Assembly (NCBI GenBank): GCA_904501845.1
Contig: CAJGCH010000017.1
Coordinates: 1-21,995, forward strand
DNA: 21,995 nt
Reading direction: 5' to 3'
From: an uncultured Bacillaceae bacterium
Lineage (GTDB): Bacteria; Bacillota; Bacilli; Bacillales; Pradoshiaceae
The notes beneath the pieces are model-generated. The model saw only the letters and a list, made by a program, of their open reading frames with translations. It did no database searches and was not told where the DNA came from. Shown one piece after another: positions 14,321 through 21,827 of this stretch (positions within the stretch are counted from its first letter, which is position 1; each line of letters begins with the position of its first letter). The position numbers were made by a program, and so were the translations under genes.

Positions 14321-15298
14321 ATGTCCAAAAAAGTTATCGTACTAGGAGAAACAAGAGATTCTTCTCTGCGTAATGTATCCTTTGAAGCGGTTGCTGCAGC
14401 AAAGACAGTCGCCGAGGGCGGTGAAGTGATTGGCGTCGTATTCGGGGAATCAGTCGCTGAGGCTGCAAAAGAGCTGATCCATTATGGAGCAGATCGTGTG
14501 ATTGTGGTTGAGAATGAACAGCTTAAACAGTATTCCTCTGACGGATATACTCAAGCTTTAATGGCCGTCATTGACCAAGAGGCTCCAGAAGGAATCATTT
14601 TGGGACATACATCATTAGGAAAAGACCTTGCGCCGCGAGTGGCTGGCAAATTAGGATCGGGATTAATTTCAGATGCGATTGCCGTTGAGGAAGCAGGCGG
14701 AAATATCGTTTTCACTCGACCGATTTATTCTGGTAAGGCATTTGAGAAGCGCGTTGTAACGGATGGAATCATCTTTGCTACAATCCGTCCTAATAATATT
14801 GACCCGCTTGAGCATGATGCCTCACGTTCAGGGGACGTTCAAACATTATCGGTCGATATTAAAGATTTACGCACGGTGATTAAAGAAGTGTTAAGGAAGG
14901 CTACGGAAGGTGTAGATCTTTCTGAAGCGAAGGTTATTGTTGCCGGCGGCCGCGGTGTGAAGAGTGCTGAAGGCTTTGGACCATTGAAGGAGCTGGCTGA
15001 TGTGCTTGGCGGAGCAGTTGGTGCTTCCCGCGGTGCATGTGACGCTGACTATTGTGATTACGCTCTTCAAATTGGACAAACTGGTAAAGTTGTAACGCCT
15101 GATCTTTATATCGCATGCGGCATTTCCGGAGCCATCCAGCATTTAGCCGGTATGTCCAACTCCAAGGTCATTGTGGCAATCAACAAAGACCCTGAGGCGA
15201 ACATCTTTAAAGTAGCGGATTACGGTATCGTAGGCGACTTGTTTGAGGTAGTGCCGCTATTAACGGAAGAAATGAAAGCATTGCTTGTAAAATCCTGA
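14321..15298 (+). CDS. etfA: Electron transfer flavoprotein alpha subunit
   Basis: The 325-residue alpha subunit of ETF carries the FAD redox centre. The N-terminal domain (1-190) shares the EtfB fold. The C-terminal FAD domain has AGGRGVKSAEGFGPLKELADVLGGAVGASRGACDADY, then QIGQTGKVVTPDLYIACGISGAIQHLAGM and VAINKDPEANIFKVADYGIVGDL, which provide the FAD contacts seen in all EtfA proteins. GGGAGG precedes ATG 14321. A strong terminator follows 9 bases after the stop, ending the lcfA-fadR-fadB-etfBA unit. Confidence 0.96.
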   Translation: MSKKVIVLGETRDSSLRNVSFEAVAAAKTVAEGGEVIGVVFGESVAEAAKELIHYGADRVIVVENEQLKQYSSDGYTQALMAVIDQEAPEGIILGHTSLGKDLAPRVAGKLGSGLISDAIAVEEAGGNIVFTRPIYSGKAFEKRVVTDGIIFATIRPNNIDPLEHDASRSGDVQTLSVDIKDLRTVIKEVLRKATEGVDLSEAKVIVAGGRGVKSAEGFGPLKELADVLGGAVGASRGACDADYCDYALQIGQTGKVVTPDLYIACGISGAIQHLAGMSNSKVIVAINKDPEANIFKVADYGIVGDLFEVVPLLTEEMKALLVKS

Positions 15299-15307
15299 TA
15301 TCAGTCC

Positions 15308-15337
15308 AAAGACCGGCTATATGTGCCGGTCTTTTTT
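15308..15337 (+). terminator. Terminator after etfA
   Basis: AAAGACCGGC (15308-15317) and GCCGGTCTTT (15325-15334) form a perfect 10-bp stem with loop TATATGT, followed by a T run. Confidence 0.92.
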
Positions 15338-15375
15338 CATGGAATCCGGAAACAATTTCAACCTGTGGATAATCG

Positions 15376-15414
15376 AGCAATACAGTAGCATCCTATAATA
15401 ATCAGTGGTATACT
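15376..15414 (+). promoter_or_regulatory. Candidate trxA promoter with AGCA element
   Basis: An extended -10, TGG-TATACT (15406-15414), stands about 47 bases before the trxA ATG. The -35 region TAGCAT is poor. AGCA occurs at 15376-15379, about 42-45 bases before the predicted start, and again at 15387-15390. In B. subtilis, AGCA near -44 with a weak -35 marks Spx-activated thiol-stress promoters, including trxA. An alternative -10, TATAAT at 15394-15399, cannot be excluded. Confidence 0.45.
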
Positions 15415-15460
15415 CCACTTAGAGTTATACTTTATGTAGTATTTAGGAGGTTAACTAATA

Positions 15461-15775
15461 ATGGCAATTTCTAACGTTACGGATCAAACGTTTGTAACTG
15501 AAACAAGCGAAGGCTTGGTTTTAGCTGATTTTTGGGCTCCTTGGTGCGGACCTTGTAAAATGATTGCACCTGTATTGGAAGAAATCGATGCAGAGCTTTC
15601 CGACAAAGTGAAGATCGTCAAATTAGATGTTGATGAGAACCAAGAAACAGCCGTTAAATTCGGTGTTATGAGCATTCCGACTCTTGTCCTCTTCAAAGAT
15701 GGCGAAGTTGTGGATAAAGTAATTGGCTTCCAGCCAAAAGAAGCGCTCGTTAACTTAATCTCTAAGCACGCCTAA
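15461..15775 (+). CDS. trxA: Thioredoxin
   Basis: This 104-residue cytoplasmic thioredoxin, the same length as B. subtilis TrxA, is a general disulfide reductant recharged by thioredoxin reductase. The active site is WCGPC (C29, C32) in FWAPWCGPCKMIAPVLEE. The conserved cis-proline loop is SIPTL, and FKDGE and GF complete the fold. AGGAGG (15445-15450) precedes ATG 15461 with 10-base spacing. The gene has its own promoter and terminator, so it is probably monocistronic. Confidence 0.97.
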   Translation: MAISNVTDQTFVTETSEGLVLADFWAPWCGPCKMIAPVLEEIDAELSDKVKIVKLDVDENQETAVKFGVMSIPTLVLFKDGEVVDKVIGFQPKEALVNLISKHA

Positions 15776-15784
15776 TATGTAAGG

Positions 15785-15813
15785 AAAGACTTCGGTGCAG
15801 CCGGGGTCTTTTT
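15785..15813 (+). terminator. Terminator after trxA
   Basis: AAAGACTTCGG (15785-15795) pairs with CCGGGGTCTTT (15801-15811), including two T-G wobbles, loop TGCAG, then a T run. It starts 9 bases after the trxA stop. Confidence 0.8.
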
Positions 15814-15933
15814 CTTATGAAAGACTCCTAAATAAAGGTATATAATAAAGTGAGCTCTAGATTTTATTAGCAGATTAATCAGGTGTGGCTATGTTAGCCT
15901 GAACGAAATTTATAACTAGAGGGGGAACCCTTT

Positions 15934-17712
15934 TTGAAGCAGCATATAAAAGATAAATTAGCACTTTTGCCTGGTCAGCCAGGCTGTTACTTGATGAAGG
16001 ACCGGCAAGGAGTCGTTATCTATGTCGGTAAGGCAAAAGTACTGAAGAATAGGGTTCGTTCCTATTTCACAGGCTCGCATGATGGAAAGACCCAGCGGCT
16101 GGTTGCAGAGATAGAGGACTTTGAATACATTGTCACAAGCTCGAATATGGAGGCGCTCATCCTAGAGATGAACCTCATTAAAAAATATGATCCCAAATAT
16201 AATATCATGCTGAAGGATGATAAAAGTTTCCCGTTTATCAAGATAACGGCGGAACGTCATCCGCGCCTGATTATCACCCGCAATGTGAAGAAGGATAAGG
16301 GGAAATACTTTGGCCCGTATCCGAATGTGTATGCCGCGAATGAAACGAAAAAACTGCTTGACCGCCTGTATCCGCTTCGCAAATGTACAACATTGCCCAC
16401 GAAGGTTTGCCTGTATTATCATATTGGCCAATGCCTTGCCCCATGTGAGAAGCCTGTTAAGGAAGAAACATATAAGGAAATGACGGAACAGATCACCCGT
16501 TTTCTGAATGGGGGCTATAAAGAAATCAAGAAAGAATTGCATGAGAATATGATGAAGGCAGCAGAGGAGCTTGATTTTGAGCGGGCGAAGGAATATCGTG
16601 ATCAAATTTCCCATATAGAAGCAACAATGGAGAAGCAAAAGGTCGAATTCAGTGATTTGGCGGATCGGGATGTTTTTGGCTATGCTGTCGATAAGGGATG
16701 GATGTGCGTTCAGGTTTTCTTTGTCCGTCAAGGAAAATTGATTGAGCGGGATGTATCCTTATTCCCGTTTTATGATGACCCGGCAGAGGAGCTGCTGACT
16801 TTCCTCGGCCAATTCTATGAGCAGCCGAACCATTTCAAGCCGAAGGAAATTCTCCTTACCGATGATGTTGACCTTGATCTTGCCGAAGGCCTTCTTAACG
16901 TGAAGGTCACTCAGCCGAAGAGGGGGCAAAAGAAAGACCTGGTCAAGCTGGCCGTGAAGAATGCCCGCATTGCTCTTCAAGAGAAATTCTCCTTGATTGA
17001 GCGGGATGAGGAAAGAACGATTAAGGCTGTCGAGAATTTAGGAAAAGCAATGGGGATCTATACGCCTCACCGAATTGAGGCTTTCGATAATTCCAATATT
17101 CAAGGAGTAGACCCTGTTTCTGCGATGATTACCTTCATTGATGGGAAACCCGCCCGGAATGAGTACCGGAAATACAAGATCAAGACTGTCCAAGGGCCAA
17201 ATGATTATGAATCAATGCGGGAAGTAGTCAGAAGAAGATATGCAAGGGTGTTGCGCGAGAATTTGCCACTTCCTGATTTAATCATCGTGGATGGCGGTAA
17301 AGGTCATATCGAAGCTGTCCGTGAGGTAGTGGAGGATGAATATGGGTTAGAGATTCCAGTTGCGGGCCTAGCGAAGGATGATAAACATCGTACATCGCAG
17401 CTGCTGTATGGAAATCCGCTTCAGATTATCCCGCTTGGGCGCACGAGTCAGGAATTCTATTTACTGCAGAGGATTCAGGATGAAGTGCACCGCTTTGCAA
17501 TCACCTTCCATCGCCAGACAAGAGGGAAATCTACCTTCCAATCTACACTGGATGGCATTCCGGGAATTGGCGAGAAGCGGAAGAAGCTGTTGCTCAAGCA
17601 TTTTGGCTCCATAAAGAAAATGAAAGAGGCAGAACTGTTTGATTTCACTTCTCTCGGCATTCCGGAATCCAGCGCAAAAGCCCTGAAGGAAAAGTTAAAT
17701 GAGCAAAAATAA
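15934..17712 (+). CDS. uvrC: UvrABC system protein C (excinuclease subunit C)
   Basis: This dual-incision nuclease of nucleotide excision repair has 592 residues. The N-terminal GIY-YIG domain (12-91) carries PGCYLM and VIYVGKAK and makes the 3' incision. The Cys-rich stretch follows (LRKCTTLPTKVCLYYHIGQCLAPC). The UVR motif at about 196-231 binds UvrB. The RNase H-like 5' endonuclease contains AFDNSNIQG and LIIVDGGKGH. The C-terminal tandem helix-hairpin-helix includes GIPGIGEKRKK. The start is TTG 15934 after GAGGGGG with 9-base spacing; there is no nearby ATG. A TATAAT at 15841-15846 may be its -10, without a good -35. In B. subtilis lysC follows; here yslB does. Confidence 0.97.
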   Translation: MKQHIKDKLALLPGQPGCYLMKDRQGVVIYVGKAKVLKNRVRSYFTGSHDGKTQRLVAEIEDFEYIVTSSNMEALILEMNLIKKYDPKYNIMLKDDKSFPFIKITAERHPRLIITRNVKKDKGKYFGPYPNVYAANETKKLLDRLYPLRKCTTLPTKVCLYYHIGQCLAPCEKPVKEETYKEMTEQITRFLNGGYKEIKKELHENMMKAAEELDFERAKEYRDQISHIEATMEKQKVEFSDLADRDVFGYAVDKGWMCVQVFFVRQGKLIERDVSLFPFYDDPAEELLTFLGQFYEQPNHFKPKEILLTDDVDLDLAEGLLNVKVTQPKRGQKKDLVKLAVKNARIALQEKFSLIERDEERTIKAVENLGKAMGIYTPHRIEAFDNSNIQGVDPVSAMITFIDGKPARNEYRKYKIKTVQGPNDYESMREVVRRRYARVLRENLPLPDLIIVDGGKGHIEAVREVVEDEYGLEIPVAGLAKDDKHRTSQLLYGNPLQIIPLGRTSQEFYLLQRIQDEVHRFAITFHRQTRGKSTFQSTLDGIPGIGEKRKKLLLKHFGSIKKMKEAELFDFTSLGIPESSAKALKEKLNEQK

Positions 17713-17739
17713 AACCCGCCAAAATCTTTGGCGGGTTTT
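17711..17739. terminator. Bidirectional terminator between uvrC and yslB
   Basis: AAAACCCGCCAAA (17711-17723) pairs perfectly with TTTGGCGGGTTTT (17727-17739) around a 3-base loop. It begins in the uvrC stop codon and lies 12 bases from the end of convergent yslB. Confidence 0.9.
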
Positions 17740-17751
17740 CCTGCATAGAAG

Positions 17752-18207
17752 TTACAGCAAATCTTTGCTGTCAGTTTTGATAGTGAAATAAACAATATTC
17801 GCTCTTTTCTTCTGCTCCTCGTAGGCTTCAGAGACGGCTTTTTTCATATTTTCAAACTGGAATGCCAAAAAACCGGCTTCCAATTGAAAATTGGCCTGTT
17901 CGTTAATCGAGTACCTTCTTTGAATCAATTCTCCTGACAATTCCATTTTGACTTCATCCTTTGATTCTTTCGCGATTCGAAGGTCTCCCCAGCCGGCCTC
18001 TCTAAAGAAAGCGATCGTTTCATCTATAGTTGAAAGCGGGAACCTTCTCCCTAGTTGCTTGCCAGCCCAGTATAGCAGCTGCGGTCCCTCTTTTCCTAGC
18101 AATTCATCTAAAAGGAATTCTCTGATTAATTCATAACCAAAAGCCGGTATTAACGGTCCATTATTAATGGAAGGCGCATTTTCTTCAATCTTTTCTTCTT
18201 TTCCCAT
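17752..18207 (-). CDS. yslB: YslB-like protein (DUF2507)
   Basis: This 151-residue cytoplasmic protein resembles B. subtilis YslB (148 aa) across its length. Shared stretches include YELIREFLLDELLG, LYWAGKQLGRRFPL, FFREAGWGDL, FQLEAGFLAFQ and EAYEEQKKRA. The family has a heme-NO/V4R-like fold by structural work on relatives; its function is unknown. The first 18 residues (Glu/Lys-rich) diverge. GAGGGGAGACC precedes ATG 18207. Its position next to sdhC is conserved in B. subtilis. Confidence 0.85.
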   Translation of the reverse strand: MGKEEKIEENAPSINNGPLIPAFGYELIREFLLDELLGKEGPQLLYWAGKQLGRRFPLSTIDETIAFFREAGWGDLRIAKESKDEVKMELSGELIQRRYSINEQANFQLEAGFLAFQFENMKKAVSEAYEEQKKRANIVYFTIKTDSKDLL

Positions 18208-18548
18208 GGTCTCCCCTCTTTCCTACTAACATTATAGCTTTATATAGGGTATCCCTGGCAACCTTAATTATCAATTTCCATCAACTGGTTTAAACGGTGA
18301 TGATATATAAATATATATATTTTCTTGAATAAACCTCTTTTAGTTAAATTAGGAAATACGTTGTATCCGTTTTCTTGACGCTGTTCCATTATTAGGAGTA
18401 AAATATAACCGTCACATAGTTGTAAGAATATGTGGAATTTTATCTGTTTTTATACTATTAGGTTATTGACTTAGCAAAAAACACTGCCAATCAATAGGCT
18501 GATAGGAAAGATAATTTCAACAGAATAACCTGTGGCAATTATTTAAGG
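18208..18548. other. AT-rich upstream region of sdhC and yslB
   Basis: No gene was found on either strand. The segment around 18300-18325 is an AT tract (TATATAAATATATATAT). A candidate sdh promoter sits at 18375-18404. Another TTGACT (18466-18471) lacks a usable -10 at 16-18 bases. Confidence 0.5.
18375..18404 (+). promoter_or_regulatory. Candidate SigA promoter of sdhCAB
   Basis: TTGACG (18375-18380) and TAAAAT (18399-18404) are 18 bases apart. If used, it gives a leader of about 210 bases before sdhC, including the stem-loop at 18549-18584. This leader is longer than that reported for B. subtilis, so another start further down is possible. Confidence 0.4.
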
Positions 18549-18584
18549 ATAGCTGTATGCACTGACAAGGGGTGCGCTAGCTAT
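18549..18584 (+). promoter_or_regulatory. Stem-loop in the sdhC leader
   Basis: ATAGCT (18549-18554) pairs with AGCTAT (18579-18584). The inner GCAC (18559-18562) pairs with GTGC (18572-18575), with loop TGACAAGGG. A T-rich stretch AATTTTTTTA follows 7 bases later, just before the GGGAGGGG ribosome binding site. It could stabilise the transcript, attenuate it, or be a target of post-transcriptional control; none of these is shown by sequence alone. Confidence 0.5.
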
Positions 18585-18623
18585 TCAAGCAATTTTTTTA
18601 CTATACGAGGGAGGGGTAAAACA

Positions 18624-19232
18624 ATGGAGAGTCATCGCGAGTTTAACTACCGCAGGTTGCATTCTTTGCTAGGGGTAGTACCAGTAGGCCTGTTTTTAAT
18701 ACAGCATCTGGTAGTTAATAATTTTGCAACCAGGGGGCCCGAAGCCTTTAACAAGGCAGCTGCTTTTATGGAGGCATTGCCTTTTAGAACAGCGCTTGAG
18801 ATCTTTATCATTGCATTGCCGATACTTTATCATGCTGTTTACGGAATCTATATAGCGTTCACGGCAAAATATTCAGTCGGCAGTTATAGCTACTTCCGTA
18901 ACTGGATGTTTGCTTTGCAAAGAATCACAGGACTTATTACGGTCATATTCATTGTTTGGCATGTATGGGAGACGAGAATCCAAGCGGCCTTTGGGGCGCA
19001 TGTCGATTACAATATGATGGCTGAAATTTTATCAAGTCCATTTATGATTGTGTTCTATATGGTTGGTGTCTTAGCGACAGTTTTCCATTTTTCCAATGGT
19101 CTATGGTCTTTTGCAGTAAGATGGGGACTTATTGTAACGCCAAAATCTCAACGGATTTTTACATATATCACGGTTGGTGTATTTGTAATCTTGGCTTTCA
19201 TTTCTGTCCGTACTCTACTAGCATTTATCTAA
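18624..19232 (+). CDS. sdhC: Succinate dehydrogenase cytochrome b558 subunit
   Basis: This membrane anchor of succinate:menaquinone reductase has 202 residues, identical in length to B. subtilis SdhC. It has five hydrophobic segments. All four heme-ligating histidines of the B. subtilis protein are present at the same numbers: H28 (LIQHLV), H70 (LYHAVYG), H113 (VWHVWE) and H155 (FHFSNG), so two b hemes are expected. GGGAGGGG lies before ATG 18624. It is the first gene of sdhCAB; a 70-base gap follows, with the direct repeat CAGCTTA (19235 region and 19254 region) but no terminator. Confidence 0.97.
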   Translation: MESHREFNYRRLHSLLGVVPVGLFLIQHLVVNNFATRGPEAFNKAAAFMEALPFRTALEIFIIALPILYHAVYGIYIAFTAKYSVGSYSYFRNWMFALQRITGLITVIFIVWHVWETRIQAAFGAHVDYNMMAEILSSPFMIVFYMVGVLATVFHFSNGLWSFAVRWGLIVTPKSQRIFTYITVGVFVILAFISVRTLLAFI

Positions 19233-19302
19233 CACAGCTTAATGACGAATGATCAGCTTAGCAGTTTGATACCTGCAAGTTAAATAAGGAGAGGGTCGGT
19301 TT

Positions 19303-21063
19303 ATGAGTAAAGGGAATATAATCGTAGTCGGCGGTGGTCTAGCTGGATTGATGGCTACCATCAAAATCGCCGAAGTTGGACATAAAGTAGAACTTTTTTC
19401 AGTCGTACCTGTCAAACGCTCCCACTCCGTTTGTGCTCAGGGCGGCATTAATGGTGCGGTAAATACAAAGGGTGAAGGGGATTCACCTTGGGAACATTTT
19501 GATGATACTGTTTATGGCGGAGACTTCTTGGCTAACCAGCCACAAGTAAAAGCAATGTGTGATGCAGCGCCATCGATCATTCATATGTTCGACCGTATGG
19601 GGGTAATGTTTAACCGTACACCTGAGGGCTTACTGGATTTCAGACGATTCGGGGGTACTCAATATCACAGAACAGCATTTGCTGGGGCAACAACTGGCCA
19701 GCAATTACTATATGCACTAGATGAGCAAGTGCGCCGTTATGAAGTGGCAGGTCTTGTTCAAAAATATGAAGGCTGGGAATTCCTTGGCGCCGTTCTTGAT
19801 GATGAGAAGGTATGCCGCGGAATCGTGGCCCAAAATCTTGTGTCTTCTGACATACAAGCATTCCGGGCGGATGCCGTTATTATGGCAACAGGCGGACCTG
19901 GAATCATTTTCGGAAAATCAACGAACTCAATCATCAACACCGGATCTGCTGCGGCGATTGTCTATCAGCAGGGTGCGACATATGCAAACGGGGAATTCAT
20001 TCAAATTCACCCGACAGCTATCCCGGGAGATGATAAGCTCCGCTTGATGAGTGAATCTGCCCGTGGTGAAGGCGGACGGATTTGGACTTATAAAGACGGG
20101 AAGCCATGGTACTTCCTTGAAGAAAAATATCCGGCATACGGAAATCTTGTGCCTCGTGATATCGCGACGCGTGAGATTTTCGATGTGTGCGTGAATCAAA
20201 AATTAGGCATCAACGGCGAGAATATGGTTTACTTGGATCTGTCCCATAAGGATCCGAAAGAGCTTGATATTAAGCTTGGCGGAATCATTGAAATCTATGA
20301 GAAATTCACTGGGGATGACCCGCGCAAGCTCCCAATGAAGATCTTCCCAGCAGTTCACTATTCTATGGGCGGCTTATGGATTGACAATGATCAAATGACG
20401 AACATACCTGGCTTGTTTGCTGCGGGAGAGTGTGACTTTTCTCAGCACGGGGCAAACCGCTTAGGAGCCAACTCCTTACTATCGGCGATTTACGGTGGAA
20501 GCGTGGCTGGGCCAAATGCGGTCCGCTATGTAAACGGATTGGAAAAAAGCTCCGATTCATTGCCTGATTCTCTATATGATAATCATGTATTTGAACAGAC
20601 AGAGAAATGGAATCACATTCTCTCCATGAATGGCACAGAGAATGCCTATTCTATCCATAAGGAACTAGGGGAATGGATGACAGATAATGTGACTGTTGTT
20701 CGCTATAATGATAAACTTCAAGAAACAGATAATAAGATTCAGGAACTATTGGAAAGATGGGAAAACATCAATATTCATGATACGGCGAAATGGAGTAACC
20801 AAGGTGCCTCCTTCACGCGCCAATTATTTAATATGCTGCAATTGGCACGTGTCATCACGCTTGGTGCCTTGAAACGTGACGAAAGCCGCGGAGCTCATTA
20901 CAAGCCTGACTTCCCTGAGCGTAATGACGAAGAGTTCATGAAAACAACGATGGCTGATTTTGTTGACAGTAAATCCGCACCGCATATTTATTATGAAGAC
21001 ATTGATGTATCGCTAATCAAGCCACGGAAACGAGACTATTCTAAGAGTAAGGGGGCCAATTAA
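19303..21063 (+). CDS. sdhA: Succinate dehydrogenase flavoprotein subunit
   Basis: This 586-residue catalytic subunit oxidises succinate to fumarate on covalently bound FAD, on the cytoplasmic face. The dinucleotide fold is VVGGGLAGLMA (8-18). RSHSVCAQGGINGA contains H41, the expected covalent FAD attachment. Active-site stretches IHPTAIPGDDKL, SESARGEGGR, VHYSMGGLW and HGANRLGANSLL are intact. The start is ATG 19303 after AAGGAGAGGG. The stop is 2 bases before the sdhB ATG, showing tight coupling. Confidence 0.97.
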   Translation: MSKGNIIVVGGGLAGLMATIKIAEVGHKVELFSVVPVKRSHSVCAQGGINGAVNTKGEGDSPWEHFDDTVYGGDFLANQPQVKAMCDAAPSIIHMFDRMGVMFNRTPEGLLDFRRFGGTQYHRTAFAGATTGQQLLYALDEQVRRYEVAGLVQKYEGWEFLGAVLDDEKVCRGIVAQNLVSSDIQAFRADAVIMATGGPGIIFGKSTNSIINTGSAAAIVYQQGATYANGEFIQIHPTAIPGDDKLRLMSESARGEGGRIWTYKDGKPWYFLEEKYPAYGNLVPRDIATREIFDVCVNQKLGINGENMVYLDLSHKDPKELDIKLGGIIEIYEKFTGDDPRKLPMKIFPAVHYSMGGLWIDNDQMTNIPGLFAAGECDFSQHGANRLGANSLLSAIYGGSVAGPNAVRYVNGLEKSSDSLPDSLYDNHVFEQTEKWNHILSMNGTENAYSIHKELGEWMTDNVTVVRYNDKLQETDNKIQELLERWENINIHDTAKWSNQGASFTRQLFNMLQLARVITLGALKRDESRGAHYKPDFPERNDEEFMKTTMADFVDSKSAPHIYYEDIDVSLIKPRKRDYSKSKGAN

Positions 21064-21065
21064 TC

Positions 21066-21827
21066 ATGGCAGAGCAAAGTAAAGTAGTATTTAAAATACA
21101 GCGCCAAGACAACCCGGACTCTGAACCGTATTTCGAGGAATTCGAGCTGCCTTATCGCCAGAATATGAATGTCATTTCGGCTTTAATGGAAATTCGTCGT
21201 AACCCAGTCACAAAGGACGGCAAGGAAACAAGCCCAGTCACATGGGACATGAACTGTCTAGAGGAAGTATGCGGAGCCTGCTCCATGGTCATCAACGGCA
21301 GACCGCGTCAATCCTGTACAGCTCTAGTAGATAAATTGGAACAGCCAATCGTGTTGGAGCCAATGCGCACATTCCCTGTCATTCGTGACCTTCAAGTCGA
21401 CAGAAGCAGAATGTTCGATTCCTTGAAGAAAGTCAAAGCTTGGATTCCGATTGACGGGACATACGATCTTGGACCGGGACCACGTATGGCTGAGAAAAAA
21501 CGCCAATGGGCTTATGAGTTGTCCAAATGTATGACATGCGGCGTTTGCCTTGAAGCTTGTCCGAACGTAAACAGCCAATCCAATTTCATCGGACCAGCAC
21601 CTGTATCACAAGTTCGTTTGTTCAATGCCCATCCAACAGGAGCCATGCATAAGGCTGAGCGCCTAAATGCCCTAATGGGTGATGGCGGAATCCAGGATTG
21701 CGGTAACTCTCAAAACTGTGTTCAAGTTTGTCCAAAGGGTATTCCATTGACAACCTCTATCGCAGCATTAAACCGCGATACGAACTTGCAAGCTTTCAAA
21801 AACATGTTTGGAAGCGACCAACTATAA
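21066..21827 (+). CDS. sdhB: Succinate dehydrogenase iron-sulfur subunit
   Basis: This 253-residue electron-transfer subunit carries three iron-sulfur clusters. C64, C69, C72 and C84 ligate [2Fe-2S]; C155, C158, C161 and C222 [4Fe-4S]; C165, C212 and C218 [3Fe-4S], by comparison with the family. The full length equals the B. subtilis protein, so the gene is complete. AAGGGGG overlaps the end of sdhA and serves as ribosome binding site. The last 95 bases of the gene are also present in reverse complement at 21901-21995, one base different and silent (Ile ATT versus ATC). Confidence 0.97.
   Translation: MAEQSKVVFKIQRQDNPDSEPYFEEFELPYRQNMNVISALMEIRRNPVTKDGKETSPVTWDMNCLEEVCGACSMVINGRPRQSCTALVDKLEQPIVLEPMRTFPVIRDLQVDRSRMFDSLKKVKAWIPIDGTYDLGPGPRMAEKKRQWAYELSKCMTCGVCLEACPNVNSQSNFIGPAPVSQVRLFNAHPTGAMHKAERLNALMGDGGIQDCGNSQNCVQVCPKGIPLTTSIAALNRDTNLQAFKNMFGSDQL

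Noticed and set aside
15841..15933. Riboswitch or T-box in the uvrC leader
   Set aside because: Only two short alternative helices are present; there is no T-box sequence, no conserved riboswitch core and no terminator.
16162..16731. 189-codon minus-strand frame opposite uvrC
   Set aside because: It lies wholly inside the well-conserved uvrC coding sequence and shows no family features; it is a shadow frame.
18466..18494. TTGACT as the sdh promoter -35
   Set aside because: No acceptable -10 lies 16-18 bases downstream; TTGACG/TAAAAT at 18375-18404 fits better.
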